Assembly (NCBI RefSeq): GCF_029223865.1
Contig: NZ_CP119520.1
Span: forward strand, 3,162,001 to 3,226,000
Source: Telluria mixta
GTDB lineage: Bacteria; Pseudomonadota; Gammaproteobacteria; Burkholderiales; Burkholderiaceae_D
Direction: 5' to 3'
DNA length: 64,000 bases
The position numbers and the translations under genes are program-made. This document shows, piece by piece, positions 8,401-19,626 of the stretch. Under the pieces are notes generated by a model. That model saw only the letters and a list, made by a program, of their open reading frames with translations, searched no databases and had not been told where the DNA came from. Position 1 is the first letter of the stretch, and every line of letters starts with the position of its first letter.

Positions 8401-9447
8401 ATGCCCAACGAACTCATCCAGCTTCCCCAATCCGAACTGCTCGAATACCTCCGTCGCCAGGTCGACAAGATGGCCGAACTCGAGCAGAAGATCGCTGGCC
8501 TCGAACAAGACCGCGAGGAATTGTTGCGCGTGGCGTGCAACGTCGACTCGCGCCTGCGCGAATACGAGGAAATCAAGGAAGGGTGGGACTGGTTCTTTGC
8601 GAACTCGCTCGACATGCTCATCGTGCACGGCCTGGACGGGCGCCTGCTGCGCGTGAATCCGGCCGTCGAACGCCTGCTGGGCTATACGCCGGAGGAGTTC
8701 ATGCGCCTGCCGCTGGAGGACAGCGCGCACCCGGACGACCTGGCGGACGTGCTCACGCATCTGCGCACGATCGCCGAGGGCACCGACGGCGTGAACTTCG
8801 AGGCACGCACGCGTCACAAGGATGGCCGCTACCGCTGGCTCGCCTGGACCACGCCGGCGCCGACCAAGGACGGGCGCGCGATGACGCACACGTATGCGAT
8901 CGCGCGCGACGTCACGGAATCCCGCCTGACGCAGCAGGAATTGTTGTATCGCGCCCAGCACGACGCGTTGACGGGCCTGGCCAACCGGGCCGCGTTCGAC
9001 CATGAGGTCGGGCTGGCGCTCGCACGCGCCGAGCGGCTGGCGAGTCCGGTGTCGCTGCTCCTGATCGACCTGGACGGCTTCAAGCAGGTCAACGACACGC
9101 TGGGTCACCTGGCCGGCGACGACGTGCTGCGCACGGTTGCGGCACGGCTGCGTGCGGCCAGCCGCAAGGGCGACCTGGTGGCGCGCCTCGGCGGCGACGA
9201 GTTCGCCTGCCTCACGACCGGTCCGTCCCGTGCGGCGCTGGATGCACTGGCCGTGCGCATGCTGAATGTCGTGTGCGAACCGGTCGCGGTGGGCGACGTG
9301 CGGGCGCAGGTCGGTTGCAGCATCGGCATCGCGACCGCCGATGGCGACTTCGATCCCGTGCGCCTGTTCGCCGCGGCCGACCGCGCCATGTACGGCGTCA
9401 AGGCGCGCGGCAAGGGCGATGTCGCGCACGCTGCCGCGCCAGCCTGA
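8401..9447 (+). CDS. PAS-GGDEF diguanylate cyclase
   Basis: 348 residues, predicted to make the second messenger cyclic di-GMP from two GTP. Residues ~1-55 form a coiled coil (LEQKIAGLEQDREELL), ~60-175 a PAS/PAC sensor (DMLIVHGLDGRLLRVNPAVE; HKDGRYRWLAWT) and ~185-345 the GGDEF domain. The active-site motif GGDEF (~residue 263) is intact, and RKGD five residues before it is a complete allosteric inhibition site, so the protein should be active and product-inhibited. There is no transmembrane segment, so it is cytosolic. The open frame extends far upstream, but the ATG at 8401 fits the promoter at 8334-8361 and the domain start. It converges with the alcohol dehydrogenase gene, 4 bp apart. 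Confidence 0.92.
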   Translation: MPNELIQLPQSELLEYLRRQVDKMAELEQKIAGLEQDREELLRVACNVDSRLREYEEIKEGWDWFFANSLDMLIVHGLDGRLLRVNPAVERLLGYTPEEFMRLPLEDSAHPDDLADVLTHLRTIAEGTDGVNFEARTRHKDGRYRWLAWTTPAPTKDGRAMTHTYAIARDVTESRLTQQELLYRAQHDALTGLANRAAFDHEVGLALARAERLASPVSLLLIDLDGFKQVNDTLGHLAGDDVLRTVAARLRAASRKGDLVARLGGDEFACLTTGPSRAALDALAVRMLNVVCEPVAVGDVRAQVGCSIGIATADGDFDPVRLFAAADRAMYGVKARGKGDVAHAAAPA

Positions 9448-9451
9448 GCGA

Positions 9452-10480
9452 TCAGGCGAAATCCGCGTCCAGCACGATCCGGTAGCTCGCCTTGCCGGCG
9501 CGCAGATGGTCCATCGCGTCGTTCACGCGGCGCATCGGGAAATGCTCGACCTTCGGCGCCACGTGGTGGTGGGTGGCGAAGCGCAGCATCGTGTCGATCT
9601 GGGCGCGGCTGCCCGTCGGCGACGCCGAGATCGCGCGCTGGCCCATGATCAGGCTCATGACCTGCACCGGCACGGGCTGCAGCACGGCGCCGAGGAAGTG
9701 CAGGCGGCCGCCGGGCGCGAGCAGTGCGATGACGGCATCCCAGTCGAGCGGCGCGTTGGCCGTGATGAAGACGAAATCGAAGCTGCCCGCGAGGCGCTGC
9801 AGGTCGGCGTCGGAGCGGCTCGAGGCCGTGTGGTGGGCGCCCAAGCTCATCGCTTCCTGCACCTTGCTGGGCGAAGACGTGAACGCCGTCACGTCGCAGC
9901 CCCAGGCCCTGGTGAACATCAGCGCCATGTGTCCGAGACCACCGATGCCGAACACCGCCACGCGCGCCGTCGGCGGCACGTGCAGCTGCAACAGCGGCGC
10001 GAACACGGTGATGCCGCCGCACAGCAGCGGGCCGGCGTTCTGCGCCGCCAGCGCGCCGGGAATCGGGATGGTCCAGATCCAGTGGGCGCGCACGCGGTCG
10101 GCAAAGGCGCCGTGGTGGCCCACGATGGTCGCCTGCACGCTGGCGCACAGGTGAAAATCGCCACGGAGGCAGGCCGCGCAGTGCTGGCAGCTGCGCACGT
10201 TCCAGCCCACGCCCACGCGCTGGCCGACCGACAGGCCCTTGGTCGCGGCGATGGCACCGAGCGCGGCCACGCGGCCGATGGCTTCGTGGCCGGGCACGAA
10301 CGGGAACGCCGTGATGCCCCATTCGTTGTCCAGCATGGAGAGGTCGGAATGGCAGACGCCGCAATGCTCGACCTCGACCTCCACGTCTTCCGGTCCCAGC
10401 GGGCCCGGGTCATATGCGAACGGTGCCAAAGGGCCGCCGGCCGTGGCCGCGGCCCATGCCCTGATCGTGCCGGTATTCAT
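9452..10480 (-). CDS. Zinc-dependent NADP(H) alcohol dehydrogenase (YahK/CAD-like)
   Basis: 342 residues of the medium-chain dehydrogenase family that interconverts alcohols and aldehydes. Catalytic zinc ligands are in HCGVCHSDL (Cys ~40), PGHEAIG (His ~63) and GPLLCGGIT (third Cys). The four structural-zinc cysteines are in CQHCAACLRGDFHLC. The cofactor-binding fold has FGIGGLGHMALMF. The ATG at 10480 is preceded by GGAGG at good distance. It reads toward the diguanylate cyclase and away from the lytS operon; nothing nearby fixes its substrate. Probably an aldehyde reductase of broad range (family inference). Confidence 0.9.
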   Translation of the reverse strand: MNTGTIRAWAAATAGGPLAPFAYDPGPLGPEDVEVEVEHCGVCHSDLSMLDNEWGITAFPFVPGHEAIGRVAALGAIAATKGLSVGQRVGVGWNVRSCQHCAACLRGDFHLCASVQATIVGHHGAFADRVRAHWIWTIPIPGALAAQNAGPLLCGGITVFAPLLQLHVPPTARVAVFGIGGLGHMALMFTRAWGCDVTAFTSSPSKVQEAMSLGAHHTASSRSDADLQRLAGSFDFVFITANAPLDWDAVIALLAPGGRLHFLGAVLQPVPVQVMSLIMGQRAISASPTGSRAQIDTMLRFATHHHVAPKVEHFPMRRVNDAMDHLRAGKASYRIVLDADFA

Positions 10481-10560
10481 GAGCGCCTCCGTTGGGTGAC
10501 GCAAAAATGCTAGCACCGGCGGGGTTGCGGGCGCGCGCCGTTCGCGCCGCCGCAGGCCGC

Positions 10561-10622
10561 TTCGTCGCACCCGGGCCCGTTTCGTCGCAAGGTTCCCATG
10601 GCCGCACCCCGCGCTCTACACT
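10561..10622 (+). promoter_or_regulatory. Candidate LytTR-type direct repeats and promoter of the lytS-lytR operon
   Basis: Two exact 9-bp direct repeats TTCGTCGCA lie at 10561-10569 and 10581-10589, 20 bp apart, i.e. on the same face of the helix. A -10-like TACACT is at 10617-10622 with a poor -35 region. Paired direct repeats about two turns apart upstream of a weak promoter are the usual target of LytTR response regulators, and such a regulator is the second gene of this operon. Autoregulation is therefore likely but inferred. Confidence 0.5.
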
Positions 10623-10654
10623 GGCGTCTTTCGAGTTGACCAGAGAGCGTTCCG

Positions 10655-12349
10655 ATGTCCGTGTCCAGTCCCGTGCCAGTCTCTTCCGCCATGCCGCTGC
10701 CGCCCGACGTCGTCGTGCACGCCAGCTGGTTCGGCCGCGCGCGCCAGTTTCCCATCTTCAGTATGGCGTGGTTCCGCTACCGCAGCATCGCGTTCCTGAC
10801 CGGGTTGCTCGCGGCGGCGCTGCTGAACGCGGCGCTGGCGGCGATTCCGCTGCAGCCGCAAAACGTCGACTGGGTCGATGTGCTGCGTATCGGCTTCGTG
10901 TTCGGCGTGCCCTGCGTGGTGCTCGTGCTTCTCGGCCCGGGGCTGGCCGTGTGGGTGCGTGCGCGCGGCTGGCCCGTCCGGCGCGAGTTCGCGGGCCTCC
11001 TGTGCATGCTGCTGCTGGGGATGGCGGCCAGCCTGGCCACGGCGTTTCAGCTGAAGCACTGGTATGAGGCGGCGCGTGTCGATCCCGCCACCGGCGGACG
11101 CGTCGTCCATCTGCTGCCGCGCGTGCAGTTCACGGTGAACTGGCAGGCCGGGCCGAGGTTCAGCGTCGAGCCGGGCACGAGTTGGCGCAAGATGAGTCCG
11201 GAGGAGCTGAAGGCGTTCGATGTCCTGCAAAGCGCACAGGCGGCGCTGGCCCGCGTGGCGCCCGCCGGCGAAGTGCCTCTGACCCCTCAGGAATCCGCCG
11301 CCGTGGAGGCTTACCTGAAACTGAAGAGCGCGAACACGTCGTTGACGCCGGCCCAGGAACAGGCCACGCAGGCCGGCCGCGCCGCGTTCGAAAAGCTGCT
11401 GCGCTACCAGGTCGAACAGGGCACGCGGCCGCAACCCGCACGCGCTGCGCCGGCAAGCCCGGCGTACGTGGCGGCCCAGGCGAAGTACGACGAGGCATTG
11501 GCCGAATTCCAGCGTGTCCAGGCGCGGCACGCACCCGCCACGGCGATGCCCGCAGCGGCACCGCGGCCCGGCGGCCACAGCACCGCCGGCACGGCGGGCG
11601 CTGTCGTCATGCTGCTGGCGGTCGTGCTGCTCGTGTGCTGGCTGGGCGGCATCACCGACCTGGTCGCGTTCGTGCGCCAGCGCGGCAAGCTCGATGACGT
11701 GCTGCGCGACCAGGCGCTGCGCCGCGCCGATGCCGCGCGCGTCGAGGCGGAGTTGCGGCTGTCCGTGCTCGCGGCCCAGGTCGAACCGCACTTCCTGTTC
11801 AACACGCTGGCCAGCGTGCGCTCGGCCATCGTGTCCGACCAGGCGCGCGCCGCCGCCATCGTCGACCACCTGGCCGACTACCTGCGCGCGACCATCCCGC
11901 AGATGCGCCACGAAGCCGCGAGCGGCAGCGTGCCGCTGGCCCGCCAGCTCGACGCGGCGCGCGCCTACCTGGCGCTGATGCACGAGCGCATGCCGCGGCT
12001 CGCGTTCGCGGTGGAGGCCGAGCCGGGGCTCGAGGCCGCGCAGGTGCCGCCGCTGATGCTGATCTCGCTCGTCGAGAACGCGGTCAAGCATGGCGTCGAG
12101 CCGAAGGCCGGGCCGGCGCGCATCACGGTGACCGCGCGCCGCGTGGTGGATGCCGGCGTGGCGCTGCTGGAACTGGAGGTGCGCGACGACGGCGTGGGCT
12201 TCGGCAGCGCCACATCCGGCACCGGCGTGGGCCTCGCGAACATTCAGGAGCGCCTCGCGGGGCTGTATGGCGGCACGGCGGGGATGACGCTCAAGGCCTT
12301 GCCCGAGGGAGGCGTTGCGGCTATCCTGCGCCTGCCCCTGACAGCCTGA
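10655..12349 (+). CDS. LytS-type sensor histidine kinase
   Basis: 564 residues. About four transmembrane helices span residues ~45-135 (FLTGLLAAALLNAAL; VLRIGFVFGVPCVVLVLL; FAGLLCMLLLGMAAS), followed by a ~170-residue Ala/Glu-rich, largely extracytoplasmic region and one more helix at ~310-330 (TAGAVVMLLAVVLLVCWL). The His_kinase domain has the phosphoacceptor in QVEPHFLFNTLAS (His ~379), and the ATPase has LVENAVKHG and GTGVGLANIQERL. The PHFLFN box is the signature of kinases paired with LytTR regulators, and one follows 7 bp downstream. The signal sensed is not evident; the repeat-like Ala-rich periplasmic part is unusual in this family. Confidence 0.92.
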   Translation: MSVSSPVPVSSAMPLPPDVVVHASWFGRARQFPIFSMAWFRYRSIAFLTGLLAAALLNAALAAIPLQPQNVDWVDVLRIGFVFGVPCVVLVLLGPGLAVWVRARGWPVRREFAGLLCMLLLGMAASLATAFQLKHWYEAARVDPATGGRVVHLLPRVQFTVNWQAGPRFSVEPGTSWRKMSPEELKAFDVLQSAQAALARVAPAGEVPLTPQESAAVEAYLKLKSANTSLTPAQEQATQAGRAAFEKLLRYQVEQGTRPQPARAAPASPAYVAAQAKYDEALAEFQRVQARHAPATAMPAAAPRPGGHSTAGTAGAVVMLLAVVLLVCWLGGITDLVAFVRQRGKLDDVLRDQALRRADAARVEAELRLSVLAAQVEPHFLFNTLASVRSAIVSDQARAAAIVDHLADYLRATIPQMRHEAASGSVPLARQLDAARAYLALMHERMPRLAFAVEAEPGLEAAQVPPLMLISLVENAVKHGVEPKAGPARITVTARRVVDAGVALLELEVRDDGVGFGSATSGTGVGLANIQERLAGLYGGTAGMTLKALPEGGVAAILRLPLTA

Positions 12350-12356
12350 ACGCACG

Positions 12357-13103
12357 ATGCCCACCGCAATCATCGCCGACGACGAAGACCTGCCGCGCAG
12401 CGAATTGCGCCGGCTGCTGGCCGACGCCTGGCCCGACCTGCGCATCGTGGCCGAATGCGCGGACGGCACCGGCGCGCTCGCGGCCATCGTGCAGCACCGG
12501 CCCGACGTGGCCTTCCTCGACATCCGCATGCCGGGACTGAGTGGCCTGGAGGTGGCGGCCGCGGACGGCGTCACGAACGTCGTGTTCACCACGGCCTACA
12601 GCGCGCACGCGTTCGAGGCGTTCGAGGCGGGCGCGCTCGACTACCTGCTCAAGCCCGTCACGCCCGCGCGGCTGCGCCAGTGCGTCGAGCGCGTGCGGGC
12701 GCGCGCGGGCGTGCACGACCAGGACCTCGGCCGGCGCCTCGCCGACCTGGAACGGCGCCTGCAGCCGCAGGCTGCGCCGCGCATGCGCTGGATCAGCGCC
12801 AGCGTCGGCGACACGATCAAGGTCATTCCCGTCTCGAGCATCCTGTTCTTCCAGTCGGAAGACAAGTACACGCGCGTCGTCGCCACCGACGGCGAGACGC
12901 ATGTGCGCAAATCGCTGAAGGAACTCCTCGACGCGCTCGATCCGGACGAGTTCTGGCAGATCCACCGCGGCGTGGCGGTGCGCGCCGATGCGATCGCCCA
13001 TGCGCGGCGCGACCTGATGGGCCGCATCACCGTGCAGCTGCGCGGCCGCGACGAAGTCTTCCGCGCCAGCCAGACGTTCGCCTGGCGCTTCCGGCCGATG
13101 TGA
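12357..13103 (+). CDS. LytTR-family response regulator
   Basis: 248 residues. The receiver domain (1-120) has the acidic pocket ADDED, the phosphoacceptor in FLDIRMPG (Asp55), the Thr in VFTTAY and the Lys in YLLKPVTP. The C-terminal LytTR domain (~145-245) has FFQSEDKYTRVV and FWQIHRGVAV, which contact DNA in this family. It starts 7 bp after the kinase stop, so the two form an operon and a phosphorelay pair. Two 9-bp direct repeats upstream of the kinase are a plausible binding site. It converges with the pullulanase gene, 7 bp apart. Confidence 0.93.
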   Translation: MPTAIIADDEDLPRSELRRLLADAWPDLRIVAECADGTGALAAIVQHRPDVAFLDIRMPGLSGLEVAAADGVTNVVFTTAYSAHAFEAFEAGALDYLLKPVTPARLRQCVERVRARAGVHDQDLGRRLADLERRLQPQAAPRMRWISASVGDTIKVIPVSSILFFQSEDKYTRVVATDGETHVRKSLKELLDALDPDEFWQIHRGVAVRADAIAHARRDLMGRITVQLRGRDEVFRASQTFAWRFRPM

Positions 13104-13110
13104 TGCGGCC

Positions 13111-15825
<2,715 letters not shown>

Positions 15826-15868
15826 GGTCGTGGGTGTTCTGTTGACGCGACAGGCTAACACTTATTGA

Positions 15869-15883
15869 TGTAGTTTGACTACC
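15869..15883. promoter_or_regulatory. HexR-like operator
   Basis: TGTAGTTTGACTACC is a near-perfect inverted repeat (GTAGT-TTG-ACTAC, 15870-15882). It matches the published proteobacterial HexR pattern TGTARTwwwAYTACA except at the last base and one central base. It lies between the divergent pullulanase and alpha-glucosidase/glk-hexR genes, so HexR encoded two genes away is the obvious candidate to bind it. Binding is inferred from the sequence match. Confidence 0.6.
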
Positions 15884-15968
15884 GATCCGTAACAGTCATT
15901 TTTGTATGAAATATTCTAAGTCAATGATTTAAATGAAGATTTACTATAGCTGGCGATTTTTGAGCCGA

Positions 15969-15997
15969 TTGTCATCGCCGATGTCATCCTGTATATT
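15969..15997 (+). promoter_or_regulatory. Sigma-70 promoter of the alpha-glucosidase / glk-hexR operon
   Basis: TTGTCA (15969-15974) and TATATT (15992-15997) are separated by exactly 17 bp. Transcription would begin near 16004, giving a ~20-base leader with GGAGAG at 16011 before the ATG at 16024. The GTAAAATTAC sequence at 16000-16009 sits on the expected start point and could be a second weak operator. Confidence 0.7.
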
Positions 15998-16023
15998 GCG
16001 TAAAATTACTGGAGAGACACCAC

Positions 16024-17652
16024 ATGACCACTTCCTCGCACGACAAGAATCCGTGGTGGCGCGAAGCCATCATCTACCAGGTGTACCCGCGCAGCTATCT
16101 CGACACGAATGGCGATGGCGTCGGTGACCTGCCGGGCATCACCGCCAAGCTGGATTACATCGCCAGCCTGGGCGTGGACATCGTCTGGCTGTCGCCGTTC
16201 TTCAAGTCGCCGATGAAGGACTTCGGCTACGACATCGCGGACTACTGCGATGTCGACCCGCTGTTCGGCACCCTGGCCGATTTCGATGCGCTCGTCGCGA
16301 AGGCGCACAGCCTGGGCCTGAAGATCATGATCGACCAGGTGATGGCGCACACGGCCGAGATCCACCCGTGGTTCGTCGAAAGCCGCTCGAGCCGCGACAA
16401 TCCGAAGGCCGACTGGTACGTGTGGTCCGATCCTCTCCCGGACGGCAACCCGCCCAACAACTGGCTGTCCGTGTTCGGCGGCTCGGCGTGGCAGTGGGAC
16501 AGCCGCCGCAAGCAGTACTACATGCACAACTTCCTCGTGAACCAGCCGCAGGTGAATTTTCATAATCCGGCCGTGCAGCAGGCGCACCTGGATTCGCTGC
16601 GCTTCTGGCTCGAGCGCGGCGTCGACGGCGTGCGCATGGACGCCTGCAACTTCCACTTCCACGACCGTACGCTCCAGAGCAATCCGCCGGCCCTCGTGCG
16701 CGACACGTCGACCGTCACGGACGTGAACCCGTACGGCATGCAGGCGCACATCCACGACAAGACGCAGCCCGAGAACATCGCGTTCCTGCAAAGGCTGCGC
16801 AAGCTGCTGGACGAATACGGCGCCGTCGCGATCGGCGAAGTGGGCGCGGACGATTCGCTGGCCGTGATGGCGGACTACACGTCGGGCGGCGACAAGCTGC
16901 ACATGGCCTACAGCTTCAACCTGCTGACGCCCCAGTTTTCCAGCCGCCACATCCGCCGCCAGGTCGAGGAATTCAATGCGCGCGTGAAGGATGGCTGGGC
17001 CTCGTGGTCGGTCGGTAACCACGACAGCATTCGCGTCGCCACGCGCTGGTCGAGCGGCGAACAGACCCCGGCCCTGTCGAAACTCGTGCTGGCGCTGCAG
17101 CTGTCGCTGAAAGGCACGCCGTGCCTGTACCAGGGCGACGAACTGGCGCTGCCGGAAGCGGACGTGCCTTATGAGCTGCTGCAGGACCCGTACGGCATCA
17201 CGTTCTGGCCGGAGTTCAAGGGCCGCGACGGCTGCCGCACGCCGATGCCGTGGACGAACGAGGGCCCGAACGCCGGCTTCACGACCGGCAAACCGTGGCT
17301 GCCGGTGCCGCCCGAACATGTGGCGCTGGCCGAGGCAGGCCAGGACAAGGACTCGCAATCGACCTTGAACTTCGCGCGCAACATCATCCAGTGGCGCCGC
17401 GGCCTGCCGCAACTGACGCGCGGTGAGATCGCGTTCTTCGACGTGCCGGAACAGGCGCTGGCGCTGCGCCGCGACGAGGAAGGCTTCCCGTCCGTGCTGG
17501 CCGTGTTCAACGTGACCAACGCCCCCTTGACCTTCGACTGGCCTGACGCGGCCGGCGCGAAGAAGCTCGACGGCCACGGCCTGTCCGGCGACGTGAACGG
17601 CACGACCGTCACGCTGCCGCCGTACGGCGGCTGGTTCGGTACAATCGCATAA
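16024..17652 (+). CDS. GH13 alpha-glucosidase (oligo-1,6-glucosidase / maltase type)
   Basis: 542 residues, no signal peptide, so cytoplasmic. The GH13 catalytic residues are all present: DGVRMDACNF (nucleophile Asp ~203), AIGEVGAD (acid Glu) and SVGNHDSIRVA (third Asp); the opening WWREAIIYQVYPRSY and SYLDTNGDGVGDL are typical of alpha-glucosidase subfamilies. It would split maltose, isomaltose or dextrins to glucose. The stop and the next start overlap as TAATG, so translation is coupled to the glucokinase-HexR gene that phosphorylates the product. A strong promoter precedes it. Conserved region I reads DQVMAHTAE rather than the usual D-V-NHT, as in some trehalose- or sucrose-acting relatives, so the exact sugar is uncertain. 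Confidence 0.92.
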   Translation: MTTSSHDKNPWWREAIIYQVYPRSYLDTNGDGVGDLPGITAKLDYIASLGVDIVWLSPFFKSPMKDFGYDIADYCDVDPLFGTLADFDALVAKAHSLGLKIMIDQVMAHTAEIHPWFVESRSSRDNPKADWYVWSDPLPDGNPPNNWLSVFGGSAWQWDSRRKQYYMHNFLVNQPQVNFHNPAVQQAHLDSLRFWLERGVDGVRMDACNFHFHDRTLQSNPPALVRDTSTVTDVNPYGMQAHIHDKTQPENIAFLQRLRKLLDEYGAVAIGEVGADDSLAVMADYTSGGDKLHMAYSFNLLTPQFSSRHIRRQVEEFNARVKDGWASWSVGNHDSIRVATRWSSGEQTPALSKLVLALQLSLKGTPCLYQGDELALPEADVPYELLQDPYGITFWPEFKGRDGCRTPMPWTNEGPNAGFTTGKPWLPVPPEHVALAEAGQDKDSQSTLNFARNIIQWRRGLPQLTRGEIAFFDVPEQALALRRDEEGFPSVLAVFNVTNAPLTFDWPDAAGAKKLDGHGLSGDVNGTTVTLPPYGGWFGTIA

Positions 17653-19514
17653 TGGAAGAGCAACCAGACAATACCCGCACCGCGTTCGCCGACGGCCCGC
17701 GCCTGCTGGCCGACATCGGCGCGACGCATGCGCGCTTCGCGCTGCAGACCGCGCCCGGCACCTATCGCTCGGTGCGCGTGCTGAAGTGCGACGACTACTC
17801 GGGCATCGTCCCGATGCTGCGCTTCTACCTCGCCGAACACGCGGACACGCGCCTGCACCACGGCGCGCTCGCGCTCGCGAACCCCGTCGACGGCGACTAT
17901 GTGCGCATGACGAACCGGCCCTGGGAATTCTCCACGGACGCCGTGCGGCGCGAACTGGGCCTCGACACGCTCCTGATCGTGAACGACTTCACGGCACTGG
18001 CGATGGCGATCCCGGGCCTGAAGGAATCGGACCTGATGCAGGTGGGCCCCGGCAAACCCGTGCCGGGCGCCGTGCTGGGCGTGCTCGGACCGGGCACGGG
18101 CCTGGGCGTTTCGGGCGGCATCCCGACCGTCGACGGCTTCGTCACCCTCGGCAGCGAGGGCGGCCACGTCAACTTCGCGCCCAGCGACGAGCGCGAGTTC
18201 GCAATCCTGCAGACCGCGTGGCGCGAATGGAGCCACGTGTCGAACGAGCGCCTGATCTCCGGCCCCGGCATGGAAATCATTTTCCGCGCGCTCGCCGAAC
18301 GCAATGGTGTGGACGCGGCTGCGCGCACGTCCGCCGAGATCATCACCGGCGCGCTCGACGACCACGATCCGCTGTGCCTCGAAGTGCTCGAATGCTTCTG
18401 CGGCATGCTGGGCGGCGCCGCGGCGAACCTGGCGGTGACGCTCGGTGCGTTCGGCGGCATCTTCATCGGCGGCGGCATCGTGCCGCGCCTGGGCGAGTGG
18501 TTCAGGACATCGCCGTTCCGCACGCGCTTCGAAGCGAAGGGCCGCTTTTCCAGCTACCTGTCCGACATCCCGACGTACGTGATCTCGACGCCGCACGTGG
18601 CGTTCGACGGTGTCGCGAACATCCTGTCGGAACACCTGCGCGGCCGCAGCGGCGGCAATACGCTGATGGACCGCATCCACAAGCTGCGCCCGGAACTGAC
18701 GCCGGCCGAGCAGCGCGTGGCGGCCCTCGTGCTGGAACAGCCGCGCCTCGTGCTGAACGAACCGATCGCCGGCATCGCGAAGCTGGCGGACGTGAGCCAG
18801 CCGACCGTGATCCGCTTCTGCCGCTCGCTCGGTTTCCTCGGCCTCGCCGATTTCAAATTGAAGTTCGCGAGCAGCCTCACGGGCTCGATCCCGGTGCGTC
18901 ACAGCCAGGTGCGCGGCAGCGACAGCACGCACGATCTGTCCGCGAAGGTCATCGACAACACGATCTCCGCGATCCTGCAATTCCGCGACCAGCTGGACGT
19001 GCGCGCCATCGATCGTGCGATCGAACTGGTGAGCCGCGCGAAGCGGGTCGAGTTCTACGCGATGGGGAATTCGCGCGTGGTGGCGCTGGATGGCCAGCAC
19101 AAGTTCTTCCGCTTCCGCATCCCGACGGCGCTGTACGGCGACTCGCACCTGTTCAAGCTGGCGGCCGAGCTGCTGGGGCCAGGCGACGTCGTCGTCGCGA
19201 TCTCGAACTCGGGCCGCCTGCCGGACCTGTTGTCGGCCGTGGATGCGGCACGCGCGGCCGGTGCCGACGTCATCGCGATCTGCAACAGCCAGTCGCCGCT
19301 CGCGCGCCGCGCGGACGTGCTGCTGGCCGTGGACCACGCGGAGGACAGCACGCATTTCCTCGCGATGATCTCGCGGATCCTGCAGCTGCTCCTCATCGAC
19401 ATCATGGCCGTTGGCATCTCCGTCGACGTGCACCATGCGCGGGCGTTGCCGCCGGCGGCGGTGGAAGGCGAGGGGGAAGGGCGCAGGGCGCTCATCTCGC
19501 ACCTCGACAGCTAG
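17652..19514 (+). CDS. Bifunctional glucokinase / RpiR-HexR transcriptional regulator (paralog 2, complete)
   Basis: 620 residues. Residues 1-~335 are a Glk-type glucokinase: LLADIGATHARFAL (phosphate loop), TLLIVNDFTALAM, GVLGPGTGLGVSG and GSEGGHVNFAP (catalytic Asp and glycine loops). Residues ~345-430 are an RpiR helix-turn-helix (AKLADVSQPTVIRFCRS), and ~470-600 a SIS domain (YAMGNSRVVALD, VVVAISNSGRLPD). The fusion is known in Burkholderiales; it ties glucose phosphorylation to HexR-type control of central sugar metabolism. Its ATG overlaps the alpha-glucosidase stop (TAATG). A HexR-like site lies upstream of the operon, suggesting autoregulation. A second copy occupies the left edge of the window. 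A REP-like element follows the stop. Confidence 0.93.
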   Translation: MEEQPDNTRTAFADGPRLLADIGATHARFALQTAPGTYRSVRVLKCDDYSGIVPMLRFYLAEHADTRLHHGALALANPVDGDYVRMTNRPWEFSTDAVRRELGLDTLLIVNDFTALAMAIPGLKESDLMQVGPGKPVPGAVLGVLGPGTGLGVSGGIPTVDGFVTLGSEGGHVNFAPSDEREFAILQTAWREWSHVSNERLISGPGMEIIFRALAERNGVDAAARTSAEIITGALDDHDPLCLEVLECFCGMLGGAAANLAVTLGAFGGIFIGGGIVPRLGEWFRTSPFRTRFEAKGRFSSYLSDIPTYVISTPHVAFDGVANILSEHLRGRSGGNTLMDRIHKLRPELTPAEQRVAALVLEQPRLVLNEPIAGIAKLADVSQPTVIRFCRSLGFLGLADFKLKFASSLTGSIPVRHSQVRGSDSTHDLSAKVIDNTISAILQFRDQLDVRAIDRAIELVSRAKRVEFYAMGNSRVVALDGQHKFFRFRIPTALYGDSHLFKLAAELLGPGDVVVAISNSGRLPDLLSAVDAARAAGADVIAICNSQSPLARRADVLLAVDHAEDSTHFLAMISRILQLLLIDIMAVGISVDVHHARALPPAAVEGEGEGRRALISHLDS

Positions 19515-19522
19515 CTGTAAAA

Positions 19523-19610
19523 CCGTCGCCCCCGCGCAGGCGGGGGCCCAAGTTCTGCACGCGTTATCGCAACGCGTGCAAATTGGGTCCCTGCCTTCGC
19601 AGGGACGACG
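19523..19610. repeat. Bipartite REP-like palindromic element, copy A
   Basis: An 88-bp element with a GC-rich hairpin at each end (CCCCCGCGCAGGCGGGGG at the left; CCCTGCCTTCGCAGGG at the right) facing each other in inverted orientation, and a central perfect stem GCACGCGTT/AACGCGTGC. Outer ends read CCGTCG ... CGACG. Related copies lie at 31952, 35556 and 38579. It sits between two convergent genes and could end transcription both ways. Confidence 0.8.
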
Positions 19611-19626
19611 CTGTTAAGTGGTGCGG

